Shown here piece by piece: positions 57,618 through 64,000 of a DNA stretch of 64,000 nt. Below the pieces are notes generated by a model. The model was not told the origin of the DNA. It did not search any database and saw only the letters and a program-made list of their open reading frames with translations. The position numbers were made by a program, and so were the translations under genes. Origin of the DNA: Fen-999 sp041480065. Lineage in GTDB: Bacteria; Pseudomonadota; Gammaproteobacteria; Burkholderiales; Rhodocyclaceae. Within the stretch, counting starts at the first letter, position 1, and every line of letters starts with the position of its first letter. The DNA is taken from the NCBI GenBank assembly GCA_041480065.1, contig JBGOZF010000002.1:1-64000 (forward strand), given 5' to 3'.

Positions 57618-58910
57618 GTGAGCGTGCCTCAGCGCATCGCCGTCGTCGGCGGTGGCTATGCCGGATTCGCGGCAGCAGTCGAATTGAGCCGGGCAGGTGC
57701 CACTGTCGAGGTATTCGAGGCTTCGCGTACGCTCGGCGGCCGCGCGCGAGCGGTGGAGGTGGACGGGCTGAAGCTTGATAACGGCGCCCATATCCTCGCC
57801 GGTGCCTATAGCGGGACCCTGCGCCTAGTGCGTCTGGTAGGCGCGCCGGCGGGCGTGCACAGGTACCCGCTGCATCTCGAATATCCAGGACAGATGCGGC
57901 TTTCCGCCCCGACGTTGCTGCCCGCACCATTGCATCTGGCTTGGGCGCTGATGGCGGCACGCGGCCTTTCCCTGACCGAAAAGCTCGCGGCAATCCGCTT
58001 CATCAACGACATCAAGGCCCAGGGGTTCCGGCTCGTAGCGGACACCACAGCCACCGCGCTGCTGGCCCGTCAGCCGGAGCGCCTGCGCCGCTACCTCTGG
58101 GAACCCCTGTGCCTCGCAGCACTGAATACGCCGATAGAACAGGCTTCGGCGCAAGTCTTTGTCAACGTGCTCCGCGACACGCTTGCCGCAAGCCGGGATG
58201 CGAGCGACCTGCTGCTGCCGACCAGCGATCTTTCGGCCCTGTTTCCCGAGCCCGCGGCACGCTACCTGGAATCCCGCGGCGGCTTCGTCCATCGCGGCAG
58301 CCGCGTCGATGCGATCGCACGGCGCGACAACGGCTTCTTCCTCGATGGTCAGGGGCCATTCGGGCAGGTGATCCTTGCCGTCGCGCCCTACCACCTGCCC
58401 GCGCTGATCGCCGGTTTGCCCGAACTGGCCGACCTGGCCACGATGGTCGCCCGATTCGAGTGGCAGCCTATCGTCACCTGCTATCTGCGTTACGACCAGC
58501 CCATCCGCCTGCCGTGGCCCATGGTCGGAATCGCGGAAGGCTGCGCCCAGTGGCTGTTCGATCTTGGTGCCCTGCGCGGCCTGCCGGGAACCGTCGCCGC
58601 AGTCATCAGCGCCGGCGGCCGCCATCAGGAACTCGCCAATGAGGAATTGGCTGCGCGCATCCACTCGGAAATCGCGCGCATCGTGCCGGGATTGCCGCCA
58701 CCCGAGTGGAGCCGCGTAATCACGGAACAGCGCGCCACTTTCGCCTGCACGCCTGAGCTGCAACGGCCGCCGACGGCCACGGCGCTGCCGGGCCTGTGGC
58801 TCGCCGGCGACTATGTCGCGTGCGACTACCCGGCGACCATCGAAGGCGCCGTCCGCAGCGGCGTCCGCGCCGCCGCCTCAGCCCTCGAGGCGTCCCGCGG
58901 CCAGGCGTAG
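57618..58910 (+). CDS. hpnE: Hydroxysqualene dehydroxylase HpnE
   Basis: A 430-residue FAD-dependent amine-oxidase-type protein that reduces hydroxysqualene to squalene. The N-terminal Rossmann motif is IAVVGGGYAGFAAAVELSRAG, then GGRARAVEVDGLKLDNGAH, and the C-terminal FAD segment is LPGLWLAGDYVACDYPATIE. GTG 57618 has GAGGG about nine bases upstream; GTG 57603, overlapping the hpnD stop, is an alternative. No squalene-hopene cyclase is in the window. Its 3' end overlaps the ABC ATPase gene on the other strand by 33 bp. Confidence 0.94.
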   Translation: MSVPQRIAVVGGGYAGFAAAVELSRAGATVEVFEASRTLGGRARAVEVDGLKLDNGAHILAGAYSGTLRLVRLVGAPAGVHRYPLHLEYPGQMRLSAPTLLPAPLHLAWALMAARGLSLTEKLAAIRFINDIKAQGFRLVADTTATALLARQPERLRRYLWEPLCLAALNTPIEQASAQVFVNVLRDTLAASRDASDLLLPTSDLSALFPEPAARYLESRGGFVHRGSRVDAIARRDNGFFLDGQGPFGQVILAVAPYHLPALIAGLPELADLATMVARFEWQPIVTCYLRYDQPIRLPWPMVGIAEGCAQWLFDLGALRGLPGTVAAVISAGGRHQELANEELAARIHSEIARIVPGLPPPEWSRVITEQRATFACTPELQRPPTATALPGLWLAGDYVACDYPATIEGAVRSGVRAAASALEASRGQA

Positions 58911-59549
58911 GACGCGGCCGCAACGGCGCGCCAGCGCCTCATCATGGGTGACCAGCACCAGCGTCGTGCCGGCTTCGGCATTCATGCCGAACATCAGGTC
59001 GATGATCTCGGCGCCGGTGGCGGCATCGAGATTGCCGGTCGGTTCATCGGCGAGCAGCAGCTTGGGCTGGACGGCAAAGGCGCGCGCCAGGGCGACGCGC
59101 TGCTGTTCGCCGCCGGAAAGATGCTTGGGGTAGTGGTCGAGGCGCTCGCCGAGACCGACACGCCGAAGCATCGCCTCGGCCTGGGCGAGCGCGTCGGATC
59201 GGCCGGCGAGTTCCAGAGGCAAGGCCGCGTTTTCGAGTGCGGTCAGCGCCGGCAACAATTGGAAGGACTGGAAGACGAATCCGAGCAAACGGCCGCGCAA
59301 TTCGGCGCGCCCATCTTCGGACAACGGTCCGATATCCCGTCCGTCAAGCCGAACGCTTCCACGGCTCGGCGCATCGAGCCCCGCCATCAGGCCGAGCAGG
59401 GTCGATTTGCCCGAGCCCGACGCACCGACGACAGCCACTGCCTCGCCGGCGCTCACGGCAAATGAAATCTCGTTCAGAATCGTCAGCACCCCATCGCCGC
59501 TCGGCACATCCTTGCCCAGGTTCTCGACTTCAATGACCGTTGCTGACAT
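58878..59549 (-). CDS. ABC transporter ATP-binding protein (YbbA/LolD type)
   Basis: A 223-residue MacB/LolD-family ATPase with Walker A GASGSGKST, signature HLSGGEQQRVALARAFA, Walker B LLLADEPTGNLD and the switch VTHDE. Position divergent from tesA matches the ybbA-tesA arrangement of E. coli. The usual permease partner (YbbP-like) is not in the window. Its start overlaps the tesA start by 17 bp. Confidence 0.93.
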   Translation of the reverse strand: MSATVIEVENLGKDVPSGDGVLTILNEISFAVSAGEAVAVVGASGSGKSTLLGLMAGLDAPSRGSVRLDGRDIGPLSEDGRAELRGRLLGFVFQSFQLLPALTALENAALPLELAGRSDALAQAEAMLRRVGLGERLDHYPKHLSGGEQQRVALARAFAVQPKLLLADEPTGNLDAATGAEIIDLMFGMNAEAGTTLVLVTHDEALARRCGRVLRLAAGRLEG

Positions 59550-60153
59550 TTGGAAACGCCTGTTGATTCTCTGCCTATTATCCGCGCCCGGTCTGGCCGC
59601 CGCCAAACCGACCATCCTGGTGTTCGGCGACAGCCTGTCGGCCGGTTACGGCCTCGCCATCGAACAGAGCTGGCCGTCGCTTCTCGTTCAACGCCTCACC
59701 GGCGCCAAGCTGAATTACGCGGTCGCCAACGCCAGCATCAGCGGCGAGACCACGGCCGGTGGCAGATCGCGCCTGCCGGCGGCCCTGGAACGCTTCAAGC
59801 CGGACGTCGTCGTGCTCGCCCTCGGCGCCAACGACGGCCTGCGCGGCCTGCCGGTGGCGCAGATGCGCGACAACCTCATCGCCATGATCGATGCCGTCAA
59901 GGCACGCCGGGCGCGCGTGCTGCTGATCGGCATGCGACTGCCGCCCAATTACGGCGCCGATTACGACCGGCAATTCGAACAGTCCTTCACCCAGGTGGCG
60001 AAACAGCAAAGGGTGGAACTGCTTCCGTTTCTGCTGGCACCGATCGCCGCGGACGCCAACGCCTTCCAGGCCGACGGCGTGCACCCAACCGCGGCCGCGC
60101 AACCGAAGATCCTCGATCACGTCTGGCCGGCGTTGAAGGCCATGCTCAAATGA
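59533..60153 (+). CDS. tesA: Periplasmic acyl-CoA thioesterase I / arylesterase TesA
   Basis: A 206-residue SGNH hydrolase with a signal peptide (LLILCLLSAPGLAAAK). The catalytic block I is VFGDSLSAGYG, block III is ALGANDGLRG and block V is DGVHPTAAAQP, with the Ser-Asp-His triad intact. The ATG at 59533 overlaps the start of the divergent ABC gene. A later TTG or CTG start before the signal peptide core would remove the overlap. Confidence 0.93.
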   Translation: MTVADIWKRLLILCLLSAPGLAAAKPTILVFGDSLSAGYGLAIEQSWPSLLVQRLTGAKLNYAVANASISGETTAGGRSRLPAALERFKPDVVVLALGANDGLRGLPVAQMRDNLIAMIDAVKARRARVLLIGMRLPPNYGADYDRQFEQSFTQVAKQQRVELLPFLLAPIAADANAFQADGVHPTAAAQPKILDHVWPALKAMLK

Positions 60154-61186
60154 CGTTCAGTCGCGGCGCGCCGGCCGCCATGCGACCGATCACCGCAGCC
60201 TGGTCGAAACCATCTGCACGAAACGCGGCCAGAACTTCATCGGCGCTTTCCGCCGCACAGGCCACCAACAACCCGCCGCTGGTCTGCGGGTCGGTCACCA
60301 ACTTCTGCTGCCACTCCTCGATACCCGGCGCCAGTTCGACATTGTCACCATAGCTCGTCCAGTTGCGGCTCGACGCGCCGGTGGCAATACCCGCCTTGAC
60401 GTGAGTAACGGCCTCGGTCACCAAGGGCAGGCGCACGAACTCGACTGCCGCCGCGAGTGCCGAACCGCGGCAAATTTCGAGCAAGTGGCCCGCCAACCCA
60501 AAGCCGGTCACATCCGTGACCGCGTGCACTCCGGGCATCTCGGCCAGGCGCGTACCGGTCACATTGAGCGCAGTCGTCCAGCGCAGCATTTCCGCGTAAC
60601 CGGCATCCGACAGCAGCCCCTTCTTGAGCGCAGCGGACAGGATGCCGATGCCGAGCGGCTTGCCAAGGATCAGGACATCGCCGGATTTCGCGCCGCTGTT
60701 CTTCTTCACCTTGTCCGGATGCACGATGCCCAGTCCGACGAGGCCGTAGATCGGCTCCAGCACGTCGATGGAATGACCGCCGGCGATCGGGATGCCGGCT
60801 TTGGCGCAGACTTCCTCGCCGCCGGCGAGGATCTCGCGGATCACTTCCTCGGGCAGCTTGTCGAGCGGCATGCCGACCACCGCCAGCGCCATGATCGGCC
60901 GGCCGCCCATGGCATAGACGTCGGACAGCGCGTTGGTCGCGGCGATGCGGCCGAAATCGCGCGGATCGTCGACGATGGGCGTGAAGAAGTCGGTCGTTGC
61001 GACAACGGCCTGGGTATCATTGAAGCGATACACCGCTGCGTCATCGGCGGTCTCGAGCCCGACCAGCAAGTCGGCGGGTATGGTCCTGAGAGGTGATTCC
61101 GCCAACAGCCGGGAGAGAACGGCCGGCGCGATTTTGCAGCCGCAGCCGCCGCCGTGGGAAAATGCAGTGAGTTTGATCTTATCCAT
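60146..61186 (-). CDS. selD: Selenide, water dikinase (selenophosphate synthase)
   Basis: A 346-residue enzyme making selenophosphate from selenide and ATP. The catalytic loop is SHGGGCGCKIAP with Cys 17 (codon TGC, not a selenocysteine TGA). TDFFTPIVDDPRDFGRIAAT and DPQTSGGLL are also present. It converges on tesA with an 8-bp overlap and is divergent from selU with 5 bp between start codons. No selA/selB or SelC RNA is seen in the window. Confidence 0.96.
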   Translation of the reverse strand: MDKIKLTAFSHGGGCGCKIAPAVLSRLLAESPLRTIPADLLVGLETADDAAVYRFNDTQAVVATTDFFTPIVDDPRDFGRIAATNALSDVYAMGGRPIMALAVVGMPLDKLPEEVIREILAGGEEVCAKAGIPIAGGHSIDVLEPIYGLVGLGIVHPDKVKKNSGAKSGDVLILGKPLGIGILSAALKKGLLSDAGYAEMLRWTTALNVTGTRLAEMPGVHAVTDVTGFGLAGHLLEICRGSALAAAVEFVRLPLVTEAVTHVKAGIATGASSRNWTSYGDNVELAPGIEEWQQKLVTDPQTSGGLLVACAAESADEVLAAFRADGFDQAAVIGRMAAGAPRLNVI

Positions 61187-61191
61187 TGCCA

Positions 61192-62253
61192 ATGACTGAG
61201 AGATTGCCGAGAGGGGTCGCAACCGTAGCACAAGTGGCAGACTTCGACGAGATCATCGACGCCCGCTCGCCCGCCGAGTACGCCGACGATCATCTGCCGC
61301 GCGCCATCAGCTGCCCGGTGCTATCCGATGAAGAGCGCGCCCGCGTCGGCACGCTTTACAAGCAGGTCTCGCCGTTCGAAGCACGAAAGCTTGGCGCGGT
61401 ACTAGTGGCGCGCAACATCGCCCGCCACATCGAAGTGCACTTCCTCGACAAACCGAAGACCTGGCGGCCGCTCGTCTATTGCTGGCGCGGCGGCCAGCGT
61501 AGCGGCGCCTTCATCCACATCCTGCGCGAGATCGGCTGGAACGCGCACCGCCTCGAAGGCGGCTACAAGAACTGGCGCCGCGAGGTCGTGACGGCTTTGA
61601 CTGCGATGCCCGGCAGGTTTCACTTCAACGTCATCTCCGGGGCGACGGGCAGCGCCAAGAGCCGCGTACTCGAAGCCTTGGCGGACGAAGGCGCGCAGAT
61701 ACTGCATCTCGAAGAAATGGCCGCCCACAAGGGTTCGGTTCTCGGCAACCTGCCCGACGAGCCCCAACCCTCGCAACGGATGTTCGAGACCCGCCTGCAC
61801 GAGGCCTTCCTGCGCCTCGATCCGCAGCGGCCAGTGTTCGTCGAGGCCGAGAGCCGGCGCATTGGCACGGTGCAGTTGCCCAACGAGCTGGTCGACGCCA
61901 TACGCAGCGCGCCCTGCCTGCGCATCGACGCAAGCCGCGAGGCGCGTGTCGATTTCCTGTTGCGGGATTACGCCTATTTCCTCAATGACCCAGCGCGGCT
62001 CGCCGAGCGGCTCGGGCAACTGCGCGGCCTGCAGAGCAACGAGACCCTCGCCCACTGGCTCGAGTTGATCGAGAACCGGGACTTCTCAACCCTCGTCGCG
62101 GAGCTGCTGGAGAAACACTACGACCCGCTCTATCAGCGCTCGCAGACGAAGAACTACGCCGATTACCGCCAGGCGCCCACCTACGCCACCGACGATCTTT
62201 CGCCGCTGGGCATCAGGAAGCTGGCGCAGGACATCCTGGCAGCGGCGAATTGA
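61192..62253 (+). CDS. selU: tRNA 2-selenouridine synthase SelU (MnmH)
   Basis: A 353-residue enzyme replacing sulfur by selenium in the wobble 2-thiouridine of tRNAs, using selenophosphate from SelD. The rhodanese domain (EIIDARSPAEYADDH) has catalytic Cys 97 in VYCWRGGQRSG. The C-terminal P-loop domain has ISGATGSAKSRVLEAL. ATG 61192 is chosen over the TTG at 61186. Its 3' end overlaps the methyltransferase gene on the other strand by 41 bp. Confidence 0.95.
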   Translation: MTERLPRGVATVAQVADFDEIIDARSPAEYADDHLPRAISCPVLSDEERARVGTLYKQVSPFEARKLGAVLVARNIARHIEVHFLDKPKTWRPLVYCWRGGQRSGAFIHILREIGWNAHRLEGGYKNWRREVVTALTAMPGRFHFNVISGATGSAKSRVLEALADEGAQILHLEEMAAHKGSVLGNLPDEPQPSQRMFETRLHEAFLRLDPQRPVFVEAESRRIGTVQLPNELVDAIRSAPCLRIDASREARVDFLLRDYAYFLNDPARLAERLGQLRGLQSNETLAHWLELIENRDFSTLVAELLEKHYDPLYQRSQTKNYADYRQAPTYATDDLSPLGIRKLAQDILAAAN

Positions 62254-62776
62254 GCCTGCGACTGGCGCAAATCCGCTGGATGATCGCCGGCCGCGGGCAA
62301 TCGACTTCGCCCTGCTCGAACGCGACCACGGTCAGTCGCCGGCGAACGATTTCCAGCAGTTCCCCCGGTCGCAACAGGTAGGCTGGGTTCGAAGGCTTGC
62401 CGAACTGCTCGTTGCCTTCCATGAAGGTCTCGTAGATCAGCACGCCGCCCTCGGCCAGCGCCGCCAGCAGGCTGGGCAGCAGGGGCCGGAACAGGTAGTT
62501 GGTGACCACGACGCCCTCGAAGACGTAGTTGTAGTACGGCCAGGGACCGCCTTCGAGATCGGCCTGGCGCGTCGTCACGCCTTCGATCCCTTGCAGCGTC
62601 GCCAGTGCTTCGGGATCGCGGTCCACTGCCTCGACCGGATGGCCGAGTCCGGCGAGGAAGCGCGTGTGCCGCCCGGTCCCGCAGGCGAGATCCAATACCA
62701 GCCCGCTGGCCGGAATGAGGGGGGCAAAGCGGCGCACCCAGTCCGAGGGCTGGGACAGCAAAAGCTCGCTATTCAT
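62213..62776 (-). CDS. Class I SAM-dependent methyltransferase
   Basis: A 187-residue protein with the SAM-binding motif LVLDLACGTGRHTRFLAGLG, an acidic motif II (VEAVDRDPEAL) and a later VVTNYLFRPLLPSLLAALAE. The substrate is unknown; it resembles small TehB/SmtA-type enzymes. It converges with selU. Confidence 0.85.
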   Translation of the reverse strand: MNSELLLSQPSDWVRRFAPLIPASGLVLDLACGTGRHTRFLAGLGHPVEAVDRDPEALATLQGIEGVTTRQADLEGGPWPYYNYVFEGVVVTNYLFRPLLPSLLAALAEGGVLIYETFMEGNEQFGKPSNPAYLLRPGELLEIVRRRLTVVAFEQGEVDCPRPAIIQRICASRRLNSPLPGCPAPAS

Positions 62777-62806
62777 CTATTAACCCAAAAACCTCAGTTC
62801 ATTTAC

Positions 62807-62930
62807 CGCAAAGGACGCCAAGGACGCAAAGGAAGGCGATCTTGAGACGATGCATGTGTCACAGGGAAGGTGAAGACCCCCAGATATCAAAGGCCTTGTT
62901 TTCCTTGGCGTCCTTTGCGTCCTTGGCGGT
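62807..62930. repeat. Inverted pair of GGACGC-rich repeats
   Basis: Two ~28-bp arms built from alternating CAAAGGACGC and CCAAGGACGC units face each other across 62807-62836 and 62902-62930. Aligned as inverted repeats they differ only at three regularly spaced A/C positions. No gene is seen between them. They resemble dispersed intergenic repeats known in many bacteria; copy number here is unknown. Confidence 0.75.
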
Positions 62931-62943
62931 GCAACGGCTGTGT

Positions 62944-63191
62944 CTAGCCCGAATATTTCACCAGACCGGCCCGAATATGACCGTATGTCACATCCCATGA
63001 GGCTTTCGATGAATCCATCCGAAGTCCACTTTGTACCGCCGGCCTTCGCGGGTGCTGGCGGCCGATACGCGGCGTCTTCACGCCCCCGCTTCGCGCCAAT
63101 AGGCTCGGCTATTGGCTTGGCGCGGGATGCGCAAATCCACTCGCGTCTCGCCTCGCCATCATCCCGCGATCCGGCGAAACATTCGGGCTAG
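62944..63191. mobile_element. MITE-like non-autonomous element, 248 bp
   Basis: The ends are inverted repeats, CTAGCCCGAATATTTCACC on the left and CTAGCCCGAATGTTTCGCC (reverse complement) on the right, matching at 17 of 19 positions. CTAG at each outer end may be a 4-bp target duplication. Inside is a perfect 8-bp stem (GCCAATAG / CTATTGGC, 63095-63116) and no credible gene; the 83-codon frame inside has no protein-like features. The parent transposase family cannot be named from this window. Confidence 0.75.
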
Positions 63192-63247
63192 GTCTAATTG
63201 TCACCGATTTCAAGCGAAAAGGCCTGCCGGAAAAGGCACGCAAGTGC

Positions 63248-63269
63248 TATGATTTGCTGCATTGCAACA
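63248..63269 (+). promoter_or_regulatory. Possible promoter and palindromic site before the acyl-CoA synthetase gene
   Basis: TATGAT (63248-63253) is a plausible -10 without a good -35. TGCATTGCAACA (63258-63269) follows immediately, in the operator position. The same 12-mer occurs on the minus strand in the LysR control region (10440-10451). Confidence 0.35.
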
Positions 63270-63302
63270 CAAGTCTAATTGGCCACAAGCTGCGGGCGAG
63301 CC

Positions 63303-64000
63303 ATGAACAATGAACGTCACTACCTGACATTCCTCCTCGAGCCCCGCTCCATCGCCATCATCGGGGCTTCCGAGACGCCCGGTTCGATCGGCGAAACCCT
63401 CGTTCGCAACATGCTGGACACCAACTATTCCGGCAAGCTTTTCTTCGTCAATCCGAAGCACGACAGGGTGTTCGGCCAGAAGAGCTACGAATCGGTGGAG
63501 AGCATCCCGCAGCGGCTTGATCTTGCGGTCATTTGTACCAAGCCGGAAACCGTTCCCGGCATCGTCGATGCCTGCGGCCGCGCCGGCACCCGCTCGGCGA
63601 TCGTGCTGTCGGGCGGATTCTCGGAAACCGGACCGCGCGGTGCGGCACTCGAGCGCGCCGCGCTGGAAAGTGCCCGCCGACATCGCCTGCGTCTCGTCGG
63701 TCCCAACTGCCTCGGCATCATGCGCCCGTCCGCCGGGATCAATCTCACTTTCGCGCATGGCAACGCCAATCCGGGCACCATCGGCCTGATCTCGCAATCC
63801 GGCGCGCTGTGCACCGCGATCCTCGACTGGGCGCTGCCCAACGGCGTCGGCTTCTCGAACGTCGTTTCCCTCGGCGCCGAGAGTGACGTCGATTTCGGCG
63901 AAGTGCTCGAGTACATGGTCGCCGACCCGAAGACCGAGAACATCTTCCTTTACATCGAAGGCATCAAGAACGCCCGGCGCTTCATGAGCGCGCTACGCGC
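63303..64000 (+). CDS. ADP-forming acetyl/acyl-CoA synthetase or Pat acetyltransferase, N-terminal part (cut by window edge)
   Basis: The first 232 residues are present. They show the CoA-binding domain and the start of the succinyl-CoA ligase-like domain: FLLEPRSIAIIGASETPGSI, YSGKLFFVNPKHDRVFGQK, RLRLVGPNCLGIMRPSAGIN and GLISQSGALCTAILDWA. Proteins of this build are either ADP-forming acyl-CoA synthetases or, when a GNAT domain follows at the C-terminus, Pat-type protein acetyltransferases. The deciding part lies outside the window. The ATG at 63303 follows GGGCGAG. Confidence 0.85.
   Translation, partial: MNNERHYLTFLLEPRSIAIIGASETPGSIGETLVRNMLDTNYSGKLFFVNPKHDRVFGQKSYESVESIPQRLDLAVICTKPETVPGIVDACGRAGTRSAIVLSGGFSETGPRGAALERAALESARRHRLRLVGPNCLGIMRPSAGINLTFAHGNANPGTIGLISQSGALCTAILDWALPNGVGFSNVVSLGAESDVDFGEVLEYMVADPKTENIFLYIEGIKNARRFMSALR

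Noticed and set aside
61130..61150. Possible selenocysteine in SelD
   Set aside because: The catalytic position is encoded by TGC; there is no in-frame TGA.
62940..63191. An 83-codon frame inside the MITE-like element
   Set aside because: Low complexity, no homologous pattern, and it spans the inverted ends, as expected for chance coding in a repeat.

Overview
The window is GC-rich, densely coding bacterial chromosome. The gene content (NifL/NifA control, DraT/DraG switch-off, Rnf1-type complex, soluble NAD-linked HoxFUYH hydrogenase, HpnCDE squalene route, tig-clpP-clpX-lon-hupB order) points to a diazotrophic betaproteobacterium. My best guess is Rhodocyclales (Dechloromonas/Azonexus/Accumulibacter-like). 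That placement is inferred from gene content only, with no database comparison.

Layout. 1-4.3 kb: 5' part of uvrB, an aromatic/aspartate aminotransferase, an AsmA-like membrane protein and tRNA-Asn. 4.4-10.5 kb: nitrogenase control and cofactor genes. draT and a SIR2-like gene read rightward and meet the leftward operon nifB-fdxN-nifO-ferredoxin-ferredoxin-draG. 10.5-16.2 kb: a LysR regulator, then leftward hoxFUYH. 16.3-22 kb: a CBS/PAS/GAF/GGDEF protein and nifLA. 22-27.6 kb: rightward rnfABCDGEH, divergent from nifLA. 27.6-42.3 kb: a leftward envelope operon with a huge unknown lipoprotein, an alpha-2-macroglobulin, a pilin-like/OmpA fusion, a DUF1161 protein and PBP1C. 42.5-45.6 kb: DUF1345, rlhA and a macro-domain protein. 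45.6-48.4 kb: leftward nifVWZM. 48.4-55.9 kb: a His-rich exported protein, a small ORF, tRNA-Val, then hupB, lon, clpX, clpP and tig with tRNA-Leu. 56-58.9 kb: hpnCDE (hopanoid precursor). 58.9-62.8 kb: an ABC ATPase, tesA, selD, selU and a methyltransferase. 62.8-63.2 kb: two non-coding repeats. 63.3 kb to the end: start of an ADP-forming acyl-CoA synthetase.

How the genes fit together. The structural genes nifHDK are absent, but the accessory layer is rich: FeMo-cofactor precursor (NifB), homocitrate (NifV), Fe protein and MoFe protein maturation (NifM, NifW, NifZ), electron supply (Rnf and three ferredoxins), transcriptional control (NifL/NifA) and post-translational control (DraT/DraG). 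Three regulatory regions carry a sigma-54 -24/-12 element plus a perfect TGT-N10-ACA NifA site: upstream of nifB, between nifL and rnfA, and upstream of nifV. The hox operon instead has an FNR-type box, and lon has a near-textbook sigma-32 promoter.

Least explained items: the 1767-residue lipoprotein, the pilin/OmpA fusion, a 41-residue cysteine-rich membrane peptide upstream of nifB, the SIR2-like partner of DraT, and a 44-bp perfect palindrome at the end of a ferredoxin gene.
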